Source: Stagonosporopsis chrysanthemi
Taxonomy: Eukaryota > Ascomycota > Dothideomycetes > Pleosporales > Didymellaceae
Direction: 5' to 3'
NCBI GenBank assembly: GCA_022560025.1
Contig: JAFISE010000097.1
Coordinates: 62,001 to 126,000 of the forward strand
Length of the DNA stretch: 64,000 bases
Position 1 is the first letter of the stretch. Every line of letters begins with the position of its first letter. The translations under genes were made by a program, and so were the position numbers. The notes under the pieces are model-generated. The model searched no databases. It was given only the letters and a program-made list of their open reading frames with translations, and was not told the DNA's origin. Positions 35,164 to 45,478 of this stretch are shown here, piece by piece.

Positions 35164-36910
35164 GACGTGCAGCGGTCAAGGAGCTGGCACAGCAGATGGC
35201 AAGGATCCAGTGGACTGTGGACGGCGAAGGGGTGCAGATGAGTGCAAATGGAAAACGAAGGAAACAGCGCACAGCTGGGGTGATAAAGGGCAGGAATGTC
35301 TGGCACAGCTCTCAATTCTCCTCAGCTCGACATGAGCGACAGCGCCTCGCCCCAACGCGGCCTAGCGTCGACGCTAACGCGGCCGGGGGGTGGTGAAACA
35401 GCGAGGAATGGCTTATATCTGGTTTTACAATGCGGGTGTGGCCAGTCCTTCATCAGAATGCAATGCCGCCGAGCCCTGCACCTGCCTGCTTAAAGCAGTT
35501 GTGATTGTCCTGCTGCTGCTGCGAAGAGAGAGGCCATCGCCTGCTGGCTCTCGCAGTGTCGCCGCACCGAGCAGCGCACACGCACCCTCGCGACCATCAT
35601 CGCAGGTCGACGCGCTATCTAAATTTAGAGTACGAAGTAGAGACGCCTGCACACCCCAACCGTCAACGCCTTCCCACCGCCGCTGACAGGCCCTGTTCAG
35701 CCTCACTGCCACCACGATAAATAGCCGCAACAACTTCCTCGCTATGCCCGACGGCGTTGGGGGCGCTGCGCCTATGCCCGAAGGATGTGCCTGCATCTGC
35801 TGCTGCGACAGGCTCACCGCCGCGGCGTGCTTGGATGCTGTTTGTTTGCACGCACCGGCGAGCGCCTTTGATGGATTGGCCGTTGCGCGTCCCCATCGCC
35901 CCTTTAAGCTAGACGTCGCCCTGTCAACGTCAGCAAACACGCCGAAGACAAGGAGACAAGCAGCATATCCCCGTGCACACTGCACACATCCCCCCAACAG
36001 TGTAGAAAGCTGTTCTTTTCCCTGGAGCCTGTTCCTCACAGTGCGCACAATCGTAGCCAGCCAGTCTTACTACACATCCGCATCGCACGGTCAGCATAGC
36101 CCTAACTGTCATCGAGCCCCGCCGCGTTGCTGCGTTGGCATCCAATCTCACTTGCTCATCCATGCTTTCGTGAGGCCGTTGCAGGGGCCGCCCAGAAATT
36201 AAGCTCTGCTCTCCTTTTCGACCGAGTGGGGCTGTGGTCCCTGGATCTCACCGTTGGTCCACCCGCGTAGCCGCAACCCTTTGTCTGGTACGATGGACTC
36301 TTTGGGATTCGCCCTACGAGCGTTCTGGAAAAAGTCAAATCACACCTCACGCACAGTGTGACTTTGGCGTGTGATGCAATTGGGCACATGGCCATGCTAT
36401 CACTGATTCACATTTCATCTTGCCTGTTGCGGTATTGAACAAGCGAGACATCACCCCAGTATTCAAATTGCACAGAGGCTTTCAAGGCGAGCACAGGTGA
36501 CCTCTACAGACCAGAACGAACGTAGAAGGCTTTGCTGCCTTCACTACACTAGAAGGCCTTGTTGTGTTGTTCTCGTCGCTTGCGTTGGAGAAGGCGACTA
36601 TGAGCCAAACACTGCAAAGCTTACAGTCAGCTCATCACTCTCCAGACCCATCGTAGACCGAGTTGCCGAGCTTATTGCGAGCATCTGAATCAAGTAAACC
36701 AGGCTTCCCATTCACCCAGAAGGTGCTGCTAGTGCTGTCTCGTGCATTGCACTGCAAACTGCTGTAATGGCGGGGACACCGGCTTGTACCTGCCTACTGC
36801 GTCATCAGCCTCAACAAACACCCACTAACCTTGTACGCTACATGTAAAGCTACAAGCATCGCACAATATGATTCTTGTCGTTCAATCAACTCTTGAGTGA
36901 CATCCCCTGT
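35164..36910. other. chitin synthase upstream region
   Basis: 1.75 kb between divergently arranged chitin synthase and the DUF218 gene. Frames up to about 200 residues exist on the minus strand but their composition (Ala/Arg/Ser noise) is that of chance frames in GC-rich DNA. The region should hold both promoters. Confidence 0.4.
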
Positions 36911-38122
36911 ATGCCGTTACAGCTTCGAGTGTCTCAAAGACTGTGTTTCGCTGACCACGTTTTAGACGCACCCGTCAGTCTCACCCTTCTGCTCGGCGTG
37001 TTAGCCATAGCACCAATTCAAGCGTCCGCATCTGCCGTCATCCAAGCCAAAATCATTGCCATGGCCTCAGCCGCAAATCTGACAGCCTTACCAAAGTCGA
37101 AGGCGCATACAAAAACCGGGGCAGCTGACAATGCTAAGCCCGTTGAGCAAGCTGCGACTGCTTATCACACCACGACCCCAATACGAGATAATCCGGATTT
37201 TCAACATCCTGATCAGCTGGAATTGTCCGGCCCAAAGTACAATGACAATATCGAAGAGCTTGTTATTGTCTGCTGCCATGCCATCTTCCACCCTGATGTC
37301 GAAGCGCCTGATTTCCCTACGCACAGCCCCCATGATGAAGGCAACTGGCACCTCGCTCCATTCCAAAAATCGGATGCAGCAAATGGCAAGCCTGGCGAAC
37401 ATGAAACGTTCCTGGCGCACATCCAGGCCAGTCTCGACATTTTGACCACTGGCACCAATGCTACCTGGAAAGAGGACGTACCGTGGAATCAAGACAGCAC
37501 GATCTTGATCTTCAGCGGCGGCGCTACAAAGCAAGATCTTACACCATTGAGTGAAGCCCGTTCGTACTACCACGCAGCGTTGGCAGGGGAGCTCACCCAA
37601 GGGCACATCGGCGGCGGCCGGGCGCATCAGCTGTACACCAAAGGCCGGATACTGCTTGAAGAGCGAGCCACCGACTCCCTCCAGAACCTGCTGTTTAGCA
37701 TTTTATTATTCCGGCAGACAATCGGACGATACCCTAAGAATATCCGGATCATCACACACGCGTTCAAGGCGCGGCGATTTCTCGAGCTCCATGCACCTGC
37801 TATCCACTGGCCTAAGGACCGGGTCCAGGTTCAGGGAATTGACCCAGTCATGTCGAGTGCTGATATAGAAAGCACGTTGGAAGGCGAAGAGAAGCTTGGC
37901 TACGCCCTGTGGAAGGAGGACCCACTGGGAGTTGGAGAGATGCTTGGCCGAAAGAGAAAGCAGAGAGGATGGAGTGATGAGCAGACAAACGAGCTGGCTG
38001 AGGGACTAGAAGAGAGCGTCAAGAATTTGCTTGCAGGCAAGGCCTCTGACGAGCTACCCTGGGCGCAATTGCCAAAGCGAGAAGTGAAGACTTCAACGGG
38101 ACCGCCGCCTCTTCGCTACTAG
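36911..38122 (+). CDS. DUF218 (YdcF-like) family protein
   Basis: Single exon, 403 residues from the first in-frame ATG (36911). A second ATG at 37061 has a better context (GCCATGG) and gives 353 residues. The DUF218 fold is seen in ELVIVCCHAIF, then ILIFSGGATKQDLTPLSEARSYY and, later, IRIITHAFKARRFLELHAPA, which are the family's three conserved blocks. The enzyme activity of DUF218 proteins is not settled; bacterial members bind AdoMet or act in envelope metabolism. The extra N-terminal piece carries a hydrophobic helix (VSLTLLLGVLAIAPIQASAS) that could be a membrane anchor if translated. Its stop is 14 bp from the stop of RIB7 on the other strand. Confidence 0.85.
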   Translation: MPLQLRVSQRLCFADHVLDAPVSLTLLLGVLAIAPIQASASAVIQAKIIAMASAANLTALPKSKAHTKTGAADNAKPVEQAATAYHTTTPIRDNPDFQHPDQLELSGPKYNDNIEELVIVCCHAIFHPDVEAPDFPTHSPHDEGNWHLAPFQKSDAANGKPGEHETFLAHIQASLDILTTGTNATWKEDVPWNQDSTILIFSGGATKQDLTPLSEARSYYHAALAGELTQGHIGGGRAHQLYTKGRILLEERATDSLQNLLFSILLFRQTIGRYPKNIRIITHAFKARRFLELHAPAIHWPKDRVQVQGIDPVMSSADIESTLEGEEKLGYALWKEDPLGVGEMLGRKRKQRGWSDEQTNELAEGLEESVKNLLAGKASDELPWAQLPKREVKTSTGPPPLRY

Positions 38123-38136
38123 CCACAGCCATATTT

Positions 38137-38955
38137 TTAAGCTCGCGACGGGGACCCGCAGAGCACAACGTCGTTGCCCAATGGTACCCACTTCACGTTC
38201 GCCAGCCTTGCAACAGGCAGTCTCGCGCCTCCTTCAACTCGCTCGTCCGGACACACCTGCACTCCTCCCTTGCCCAGCCAGGTCGGCGCAATCGTGACGA
38301 TAACCGTATCAACTAAGCCGATATTCTCAGGCGCGAGTAGATCATTGATAACCGCCCCGCCACCCTCGATCATCACGCTGTCTATCCCCTCCCTACCCAG
38401 CACGTCCAGCACCTGCTCCCACGGAAACCGCTCTCCATCCCCATCCCGCTGATCCAGCACCACCACCCTCCCCCCAACGCCCTCCAACACCCCTGTCCTC
38501 CCCTCATCAAGACCCTTCCTCGTAAGCACCCACGGCGCCCTCCCTCTCCCCTCCCCCGCAAGCCTCACCACCTTACTGTCCCCTGTCAACCGCCAGCGCC
38601 CCCTGTGATCAACAACAACGGGTCTAGGCTGGCCCTGCAGCCCATCCCCGCCGTAACCTCCCACACCCGCTATTCGGCAGTTCAGCGACGGGTCATCGGC
38701 TTCAGCGGTCCCGACGCCGATCAATATGGCGTCGTGCTTGGAGCGCAGGTAGTGTGTCATAGCTTTCGATTTTGGGCCCGACAGCGCTGTTTGCACGCCG
38801 GGTGCGAGGGAAAGCTGGCTGTCGAGGGATGTGGCGAAGGTGAGAGTGACGTGGGGTTTGGGGAGTTTGGGTGTGGTGGTGGGCGGGAGGTACGGGTCGA
38901 TTTGGGTGCTTGAAGTTGATGAGAAGTGGAGTGTGTCTCGTGTGGGAGGTACCAT
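38137..38955 (-). CDS. RIB7: 2,5-diamino-6-ribosylamino-pyrimidinone 5'-phosphate reductase
   Basis: RibD C-terminal-type reductase of riboflavin synthesis: NADPH-dependent reduction of the ribose side chain to ribitol, the fungal second step before deamination. Single exon, 272 residues, ATG at 38953-38955. Motifs: PHVTLTFATSLDSQLSL at the start, LRSKHDAILIGVGTAEADDP, then GIDSVMIEGGGAVINDLL for cofactor binding and DTVIVTIAPTWLGKGG near the end. The length fits yeast Rib7 (244) plus a Ser/Thr-rich N-terminal extension of about 30 residues. Convergent with the DUF218 gene and divergent from UBC12. Confidence 0.93.
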   Translation of the reverse strand: MVPPTRDTLHFSSTSSTQIDPYLPPTTTPKLPKPHVTLTFATSLDSQLSLAPGVQTALSGPKSKAMTHYLRSKHDAILIGVGTAEADDPSLNCRIAGVGGYGGDGLQGQPRPVVVDHRGRWRLTGDSKVVRLAGEGRGRAPWVLTRKGLDEGRTGVLEGVGGRVVVLDQRDGDGERFPWEQVLDVLGREGIDSVMIEGGGAVINDLLAPENIGLVDTVIVTIAPTWLGKGGVQVCPDERVEGGARLPVARLANVKWVPLGNDVVLCGSPSRA

Positions 38956-39539
38956 TTTGGGAGTTGGGGGTTTTTGCTTGGAGAGATGGTGGTTTGGATT
39001 TTTTGAGAGCGATTGAGTGATGCTGGTGGTGTCGATCTTTGAAGTGCTAGTGGCAAGGCGTGCAGAGGGTGGAAGGTTGCTGCCTGAAGTCTATTTGTCT
39101 CTAACGTGGCATCAGTCTGAGAGGGATCATGATCTTTTTGTCTTCTAGTTTCTTATATCTCCGTCTCGAACATAGCCATCTCTCATTGAGTGTAGCTGGC
39201 AACAATCGGCACTACTTCGGCACTTGAGCTACCCCCACGTCAGAGCATGGTGGCTCACCCCCAGCAGCGAGAGCGACCTTTCTACCGCAGGTGGCGCGTG
39301 CAAGTTGCTTTGACCTACCTACTCCTCACACTTCTCGCCTACTGGTTGATTTGTCCTTCCTGCTTCAGCCTCAAATACTTCCTCCACTAACTGCTGAATC
39401 CTGCGCCACCGCTGCCTGCCGACGCCCCACCACCCGACTCATCCATTGCGCCCAACGCGACTTTCACGCCCGCACTTCTCACACGCGACCCTACATCTCC
39501 CTCCCCACCGCGGGCCCCTCCTTACACAACACCGCCAAG
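38956..39539. promoter_or_regulatory. shared promoter region of RIB7 and UBC12
   Basis: 584 bp between divergent start codons, with pyrimidine-rich (TC) stretches on the UBC12 side, common upstream of fungal housekeeping genes. No specific site identified. Confidence 0.45.
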
Positions 39540-40217
39540 ATGATGAAAATATGGTCCATGGTACGTCATAATGCTCCCCGGCGCATGCGGTGCCTGAGCG
39601 ACCACGCGCAGATTGCTAACGGCTATGCAGAAGAAGAAGCAGGCGGAAGACGACGCCGCAGCCGCAGCAACAAGCAAGAAGAAGAAGGTCACACCGGCGC
39701 AGCTGCGCGCCCAGAAAGGTCAGCGCCAACCTGCCATCCCCACAACCGCAGCACCAACTAACGCACCACCGCAGATCTCGAGGAGCTCTCCCTCGGCACA
39801 ACGATGAAGACGCACTTCCCCAACCCCGACGACATCCTCAACTTCACGCTCACCATCGACCCAGACGAGGGCATGTACAAAGGTGGACGCTTCGTGTTCA
39901 GCTTCGCCATCAACCAGAACTTCCCGCACGATCCGCCCAAAGTAAAGTGCACGCAGAAGATCTACCACCCCAACATCGACCTCGAGGGCAACGTGTGCCT
40001 GAACATCCTGCGCGAGGACTGGAAGCCCGTGCTGAACCTGAACGCGGTGGTGGTCGGGCTGCAGTTCCTGTTTCTGGAGCCCAACGCGAGTGACCCGCTG
40101 AACAAGGAGGCCGCGGAGGATCTGAAGGTCAACCGGGAGGGGTTCAAGCGGAATGTCAGGAGTAGTCTGGGGGGCGGGACGGTGCGGGGGCAGACGTTTG
40201 ATCGCGTGTTGAAGTGA
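39540..40217 (+). CDS. UBC12: NEDD8-conjugating enzyme E2 (Ubc12)
   Basis: Accepts NEDD8/Rub1 from the E1 heterodimer and transfers it to cullins, activating SCF-type ubiquitin ligases. Model: join(39540..39560,39631..39718,39775..40217), 183 residues. Two ATGs stand in tandem at 39540 and 39543. The N-terminal peptide MMKIWSM followed by a Lys-rich linker is the Ubc12-specific extension that docks on the NEDD8 E1. The UBC core has KIYHPNIDLEGNVCLNILRE with active-site Cys111, then WKPVLNLNAVVVGLQFLF. C-terminal helix ends RGQTFDRVLK. Confidence 0.95.
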
Positions 40218-40467
40218 GGGATGAGTGCGTGAGCTGCAGGGCTGGTCACTGGCACAACGATAATCGCGAAGAGCAGGCTGCGGCCGTGGTGCATACGGCA
40301 GTGGTCTGCACACGCGCTGACCGGGGATGAAGTGCAGCATAGATGGGTGTTGATGGATCACACGACATACTGCGACGTTAAAGCGAGCATCTAAGACCCG
40401 GCGTCCTTTCGAGCGCGGCGTTTATATATAGGCTGCTTGCAATGGGATGACTTACGATCAAGATTGG

Positions 40468-40500
<33 letters not shown>

Positions 40501-41410
40501 CGTGGCAGTGTGGCAATATCATTGCAGCAAACACAACACTTGCACGCTCGCCATGGACTGTCAACAACGGAGAACACAGTCTTTCCAGCACCGTCGCCCG
40601 TGCCTAGTGGCAAACCGCACTCCACGCACCGTCGGCGCTCCCCGACGGCACGCAAACCATCACCGTGCCTTGGTACTGCGGCGCACAACCACACAATCCT
40701 CTGGCAACAAAACGTTGTGGTCACACGATCTTGCATTCGCCAGAACAGCAACATACAGCCTTCTCACCACCCCGTCGCCTGCACCAAGCCAATCCCCAAT
40801 CCCACTGCCATCATCTCCCCTCCATAAAGATACTGCGCGCAAAGCACTCCCCTCCACGTCCCTTCCCGTTCCCAGATCCACAGCCCGACTTTTGTATTGT
40901 ACAATAACGTCACACGCCCACCCGCGATCGACCGCGCGCGAGAAATATTTCCTCTACAAGCACAATTGCGTCATGCGCACGGGCGATCGGTCTTAGGCGC
41001 GGCTGGATTGAATGTTCTGGCGGGGCGGTGGGGAGGGGGGTTGCAGACAGTGGATGGCGGGTGAGGAGGACGAGGAAGAGGGAGGGAGGAGTAGGCAGAG
41101 AGGCAAGAGGGCGGAGAGTGAGGAAAGGGTTGAGTGATGCGAACGGCACTTGTGAGATTGTTCGGTGCATTCGGAGGGGTGACTGTGATGGGCGGGCCGT
41201 TTTGGAGCGTGCATTCTCGCCACGCGCGCTGTGATTGGCTTCGGGGAGACAGCAGCGTCTCCGATGGCATGCCTCCAGCCCCGAGTTCGGCTGGAGCTTG
41301 GACAGAAAATCGACTCCACACATCGCTGTACGTGTTGCATAAAGAGGTGACTGTCCCCCATAATTCGCCCATCAAGATACCCTCACACACACCCTCTTCG
41401 CACATTCACA
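40218..41410. other. intergenic region upstream of ILV5
   Basis: 1.19 kb. It contains a short 7-bp tandem array (40468-40500) and C-rich then G-rich stretches. No frame with protein character. The ILV5 promoter must lie at the right end, with a CA/TC-rich leader before the ATG. Confidence 0.4.
40468..40500. repeat. 7-bp tandem repeat (TATTCAC)
   Basis: Four perfect copies of TATTCAC plus a five-base partial copy. Short minisatellite in noncoding sequence, likely polymorphic between strains. Confidence 0.9.
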
Positions 41411-42803
41411 ATGGCCTCAAGACAAGCTCCCCGTGCTCTTCGCAACGCCGCCAGGCAATTGGCTGCCGCTCCTATTCAGAAGCGCACCTTTGTCTCGGCC
41501 ATCAACGCTGCCTCTCGCGCTGCCCCCAAGGCTGCTGTCTCTGCCCAGTTCCAGCAGACCCGTGGCATCAAGACCATCGACTTCGCTGGCACCAAGGAGA
41601 CCGTCTACGGTAAGCACTATTCTCAAGTAATGGGTCTGGCTCAGATCTAATGAAAACCACAGAGCGCGCCGACTGGCCCAAGGAGAAGCTTCTTGTAAGT
41701 TGCCTACGCCTCAATGGCATCAATTGGTGCTTCAATGCATCGACTGGCATCTCAATGGGACTGTGTGCTGACAATTGCATAGGAGTACTTCAAGAACGAC
41801 ACCCTCGCCCTTATCGGCTACGGCTCGCAGGGCCACGGCCAGGGTCTCAACCTCCGCGACAACGGCCTCAACGTCATCGTCGGTGTACGAAAGGGCGGTG
41901 CCTCGTGGAAGGACGCCGAGCAGGATGGCTGGGTCCCCGGCAAGAACCTGTTCGACATTGACGAGGCCATTGGCAAGTCGACCATTGTCATGAACCTGCT
42001 CTCCGACGCCGCCCAGTCCGAGACCTGGCCCCAGATCAAGCCCCAGCTCAAGGGCAAGGTGAGTCGTCCCTTCATCCATCCCCAAGGAGAAAATATTCTA
42101 ACAACACCAGACCCTCTACTTCTCCCACGGCTTCTCGCCCGTCTTCAAGGACCTTACCAAGGTCGAGGTCCCCACCGACATCGACGTCATCCTCGTCGCC
42201 CCCAAGGGCTCCGGCCGCACCGTCCGCACACTCTTCCGCGAGGGCCGCGGCATTAACTCTTCCGTCGCCGTCTTCCAGGACGTGACCGGCAAGGCCGAGG
42301 AGAAGGCCGTCGCCCTTGGTGTCGCCGTCGGCTCCGGCTACCTCTACAAGACCACCTTCGAGAAGGAGGTCTACTCCGACCTGTACGGCGAGCGCGGCTG
42401 CCTGATGGGCGGCATCCACGGCATGTTCCTGGCGCAGTACGAAGTCCTCCGCGAGCGCGGCCACTCGCCCTCTGAGGCCTTCAACGAGACCGTCGAGGAG
42501 GCCACACAGTCTCTCTACCCCTTGATCGGTGCCCACGGCATGGACTACATGTACAACGCATGCTCCACCACCGCCCGCCGCGGCGCCCTCGACTGGCAGA
42601 AGCGCTTCAAGGACGCCCTCAAGCCCGTCTTCAACGACCTCTACACCTCCGTTGCCGACGGCTCCGAGACAAAGCGCTCCCTCGAGTACAACTCCCAGCC
42701 CGACTACCGCGAGAAGTACGCCGCCGAGCTCAAGGAAATTGACGACCTTGAGATCTGGCGCGCCGGCAAGGCTGTCCGCTCCCTGCGCCCCGAGAACAAA
42801 TAG
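41411..42803 (+). CDS. ILV5: ketol-acid reductoisomerase, mitochondrial
   Basis: NADPH- and Mg-dependent second enzyme of valine/isoleucine synthesis: alkyl migration and reduction of acetolactate or acetohydroxybutyrate. Model: join(41411..41609,41663..41694,41783..42058,42111..42803), 399 residues; exon 2 is only 32 bp. The N-terminal 55 residues (MASRQAPRALRNAARQLAAA..) form an Arg/Ala-rich mitochondrial targeting sequence. The Rossmann motif is GYGSQGHGQGLNLRDNG; downstream, FEKEVYSDLYGERGCLMGGIHG carries metal-site acidic residues and EYNSQPDYREKYAAEL closes the C-terminal domain. In yeast Ilv5 also maintains mtDNA nucleoids; whether it does here is unknown. Confidence 0.96.
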
Positions 42804-43469
42804 ACGTTTTGTCTCGCGGTAGCAGCAGCGTAGTGTTTTGTGTACCCATATGCATTGTCTAGTCTTGTCTCACCTTGTTTTTATAACGATACGATTACGG
42901 ATCCAGGAAAAAATCGCGCTTCTGTGGCGCTTCTTCTTTGGCGCTGGATTACGGGTTTTCTCTTTTTTCCTTTGGGCCCCACCAAAAGGAAACTTGGATG
43001 GCATGAATGGGGAAAAGCTGAATGAAATGATACCTACTTTTTTGTGATCAAACTTGTTGTCTTCATATCTTATTGCGTGTTCATTGTGATGTGTATGGTT
43101 GTGGTGGTGGTAGTAGGGGTGTGGTTGTAGACCCCAATGCATGATGCCCAGTCCCTGTACTCTCTCGTACGTTGCTGACATACTACCATTGAACCATTGA
43201 ACCATCGAACCACGCGCTTTTTGTTTGATCTCAATCAATCCACGTCTTTGTATCTTTGTCTCCTACCAAACAAAGAAACAATCCTATTGTCTGTCTAGCT
43301 GCTCATTGTTGTGTACAGTAGCTTTCTTTCTGGCGCCGTGTGGTTTGTGGGTCGGAACGGAAGGGATGGGAGGGGCTCGCTTAGCACGGATCGACGGATC
43401 GACCAATTGTGATTCGCTCCCTAGTACTGATAGGGTTCGTAATACTGTAAGGTAAGGAGCCTATAAGTA
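42804..43469. other. ILV5 3' flank
   Basis: 666 bp, T/G-rich. A block near 43238-43440 resembles, imperfectly and in the same orientation, a block at about 45610-45740 (shared near-identical stretch ACAATCC?ATTGTCT?TCTAGC and GCTTAGCAC), suggesting an old duplicated or mobile fragment. Confidence 0.35.
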
Positions 43470-43741
43470 CTGCATCCTGAAGCTTCGGAGCAGCCACCTG
43501 GCACAATGCAGTGCTTCCAGGTATAAATCAATTAAGCCAAACAAGCCCACAAGCAAGTGATTGTTACTGGCTTTATATAAGATTTGAGCAGCATTACTGT
43601 CGCTTTTTAAGGTCTTAACTTGCGGCTACTAGCATGTTCATTGGCTGTAATTCTGCTGTTCTATTCCCTATTAAGCCATTGTTGAATCCTTCAAAATCCT
43701 TCAAAAGTGCCAAGTGGCTGCTCGGAAGCTCCAGGATGCGG
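43470..43741. mobile_element. 272-bp MITE with TA target site (Tc1/mariner type)
   Basis: The terminal 35 bp at the left (43470-43504) and right (43707-43741) are inverted copies with 31 of 35 positions matching. Three of the four mismatches are transitions. TA dinucleotides flank both ends (43468-43469 and 43742-43743), the target duplication of Tc1/mariner/Fot1 elements. The 200-bp interior has no frame, so it is non-autonomous. It lies between ILV5 and the HET-NACHT pseudogene. Confidence 0.8.
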
Positions 43742-43889
43742 TATGTATGTAAACTTTTCCGTGAGCAGGAGTACTAAGGCTTCGAGAGGTACCAACAAGT
43801 ACATTCCCTAGCCCCCTTGCATCAGCCTACCCTCGATGTCCTTAGCTCCTGTTAGACGTCTGCGGTTTTATTCCCCAACCCTTGTCGGA

Positions 43890-45478
43890 CGATTGTCCAT
43901 AAAGACATCCATCAATCTGTTCTCATCAACCATGTCGTTCTGGACATCAATGGTATTACTCCTCGCCTACGTAGTCTCCCAAAACGCTTTTGATTTCCTG
44001 CTCTCCGCGACTTGTCACGAGCAAAATGTCAAGTTCTGAAGCTGCCCACTCTGCCACTGCTGCAAAGTACCTGCATTAGCTCTGCACGCTGCTGCGTACA
44101 CTCGTCCAGAGCTTCGATGAGTATGAATACTTAAGGGAATTCCAATACCATCTGCTTGAGCACACCCAGGAGTGTTTGTAGGGATGGCAACCCGTGTTTG
44201 CTGTCTCGCAGGTCGGAGAGCGTGGCGAGACTTGGCGGTATTTGAACACAGTTCTGCGAAAGTTGGCACATCAAAGAACGCAGCAACATCTCTGGACCTG
44301 TCTGCGTGTTGGCCTAGCTGAAATAAAAGTGGGTAGATACTCTGGTAGAGCGGGAGTTGTAGGACTCCAGCAGATCTTGGAGGATCGCGGTACTAACGAC
44401 GGTTTTGCCATATCCTGGTGGACCGTGCAGCCATAAAATCGACGCCGATCCTGTCTTCCATCTGACATACTTATCGCCCTCAAGTACCCAGAGGCAGATC
44501 TCTAGAACTCGTACTCTGAGCGCTTGTTGGGGTTGTGTCGAAGTGTTAGGGGCTGATAGCTACTGTCTTAATTGTAACGGTGTAGAGAGAGAGGAGGACT
44601 GCGCTTTATTGACTATTGACGTGGGCTGAGCTGCTTATATGCCTGTCCACACACACGCTATCCTAACTCGTACTAGAGTAGGCCTGGGCAGAGCCCAACC
44701 GTTACATTAATCAAGACAATTTTGACTGAATGACAGCACCCATTGGACCGTCTTTGGCGCTTTCAGCCATGCTTCGAAGCCGCTTCATTGCTATTTTCTC
44801 TCCCTCGCCATACAAAAGCGGCATGTGTATGTCGAAGATGCCAAGAAGGCAATATGCCATGTCTTCTTCGTGTGTAGTTTGACGTGTTGCTGCCCAGGAA
44901 AAACGTTCCTCTACACCAAAGTCTCTCAGCTGTTGGTTGCGAAGGGCTTTGATTGGTACTCCTGTAATTTCATGGAATATCTCTTCAAGCGACTGCTTGT
45001 TCCCTAGGCGATCGCTCTCCTTGGTGAAAAGCTCAACACTCCTTGGTGCAACAAGTTCTTGTAAGGTCCAGCCGCGGGTAAGCCATCTGCTCTCCCTGAA
45101 CGTGGAGATCCAGCTTCCAGTCGAACCGGTGTTGTTATTCCGGCCATTCTTCGAAACGTCGGCGAGGTAAACGTAGCAACACTTGGCATTGTGATAACCA
45201 GCGAAACATGGAATTGATAGCTTCTGAAAGCTCTGCGCTGCTTGATCGGTCAATGCAACAGCTGTCTACTCAGCAGTGTTGCAGTCCGTCTGCTGCAGCC
45301 TGCTGTGCAAAGAATAGCATCTTGTCGTACCCTGCCTTAGTCCTCCCTTTTGCCTCAACGATATCCTCAAAAGTGACTTCCTCAATTGCGAGAGAATAGC
45401 ATGAGGTGAGATATCACTGTCATTAAACAATTCGTCCGTCAAGCTTAGTCCCCCATCGTTTGTAAAACACAGTTTGTC
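43890..45478 (-). pseudogene. HET-NACHT (fungal NLR) pseudogene
   Basis: Reading on the minus strand, 45478-44711 encodes a HET domain: SLTDELFNDSDISPHAILS, then EEVTFEDIVEAKGRTKAGYD, SCCIDRSSSAELSEAINSMF, the CYVYLADVS strand, and WLTRGWTLQELVAP..FSWAATRQTTHEEDMAYCLLG. Damage: a small deletion after HAILS, a Trp codon turned TGA (45270-45272), and a one-base insertion near 45195. Beyond an inserted solo LTR, 44460-43890 encodes a NACHT NTPase: Walker A LHGPPGYGKT, SLMCQLSQNC and Walker B VFILIEALDE, with stops at two internal codons and frameshifts further on. Such proteins trigger heterokaryon incompatibility or defence cell death; this copy cannot be functional. Confidence 0.82.
44573..44706 (-). 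mobile_element. 134-bp solo LTR with 5-bp target duplication
   Basis: Begins TGTAACGG and ends CCGTTACA, a perfect 8-bp inverted pair with the TG..CA ends of retroviral-type LTRs. Direct repeats TTAAT flank it exactly (44568-44572 and 44707-44711), the 5-bp duplication made by LTR-retrotransposon integrases. On the minus strand it has a TATA-like CATATAAG and, further on, AATAAA, in promoter-then-polyA order. No internal region is present, so it is a solo LTR left by recombination, or a tiny TRIM-like element. It sits between the HET and NACHT parts of the pseudogene. Confidence 0.85.

Noticed and set aside
35425..36048. 207-residue minus-strand frame upstream of chitin synthase
   Set aside because: Ala/Arg/Ser-rich composition typical of chance frames in GC-rich DNA; no motif and no splice partners.
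39720..40361. 213-residue minus-strand frame
   Set aside because: Antisense shadow of the UBC12 exon; the plus strand has the clear E2 enzyme.
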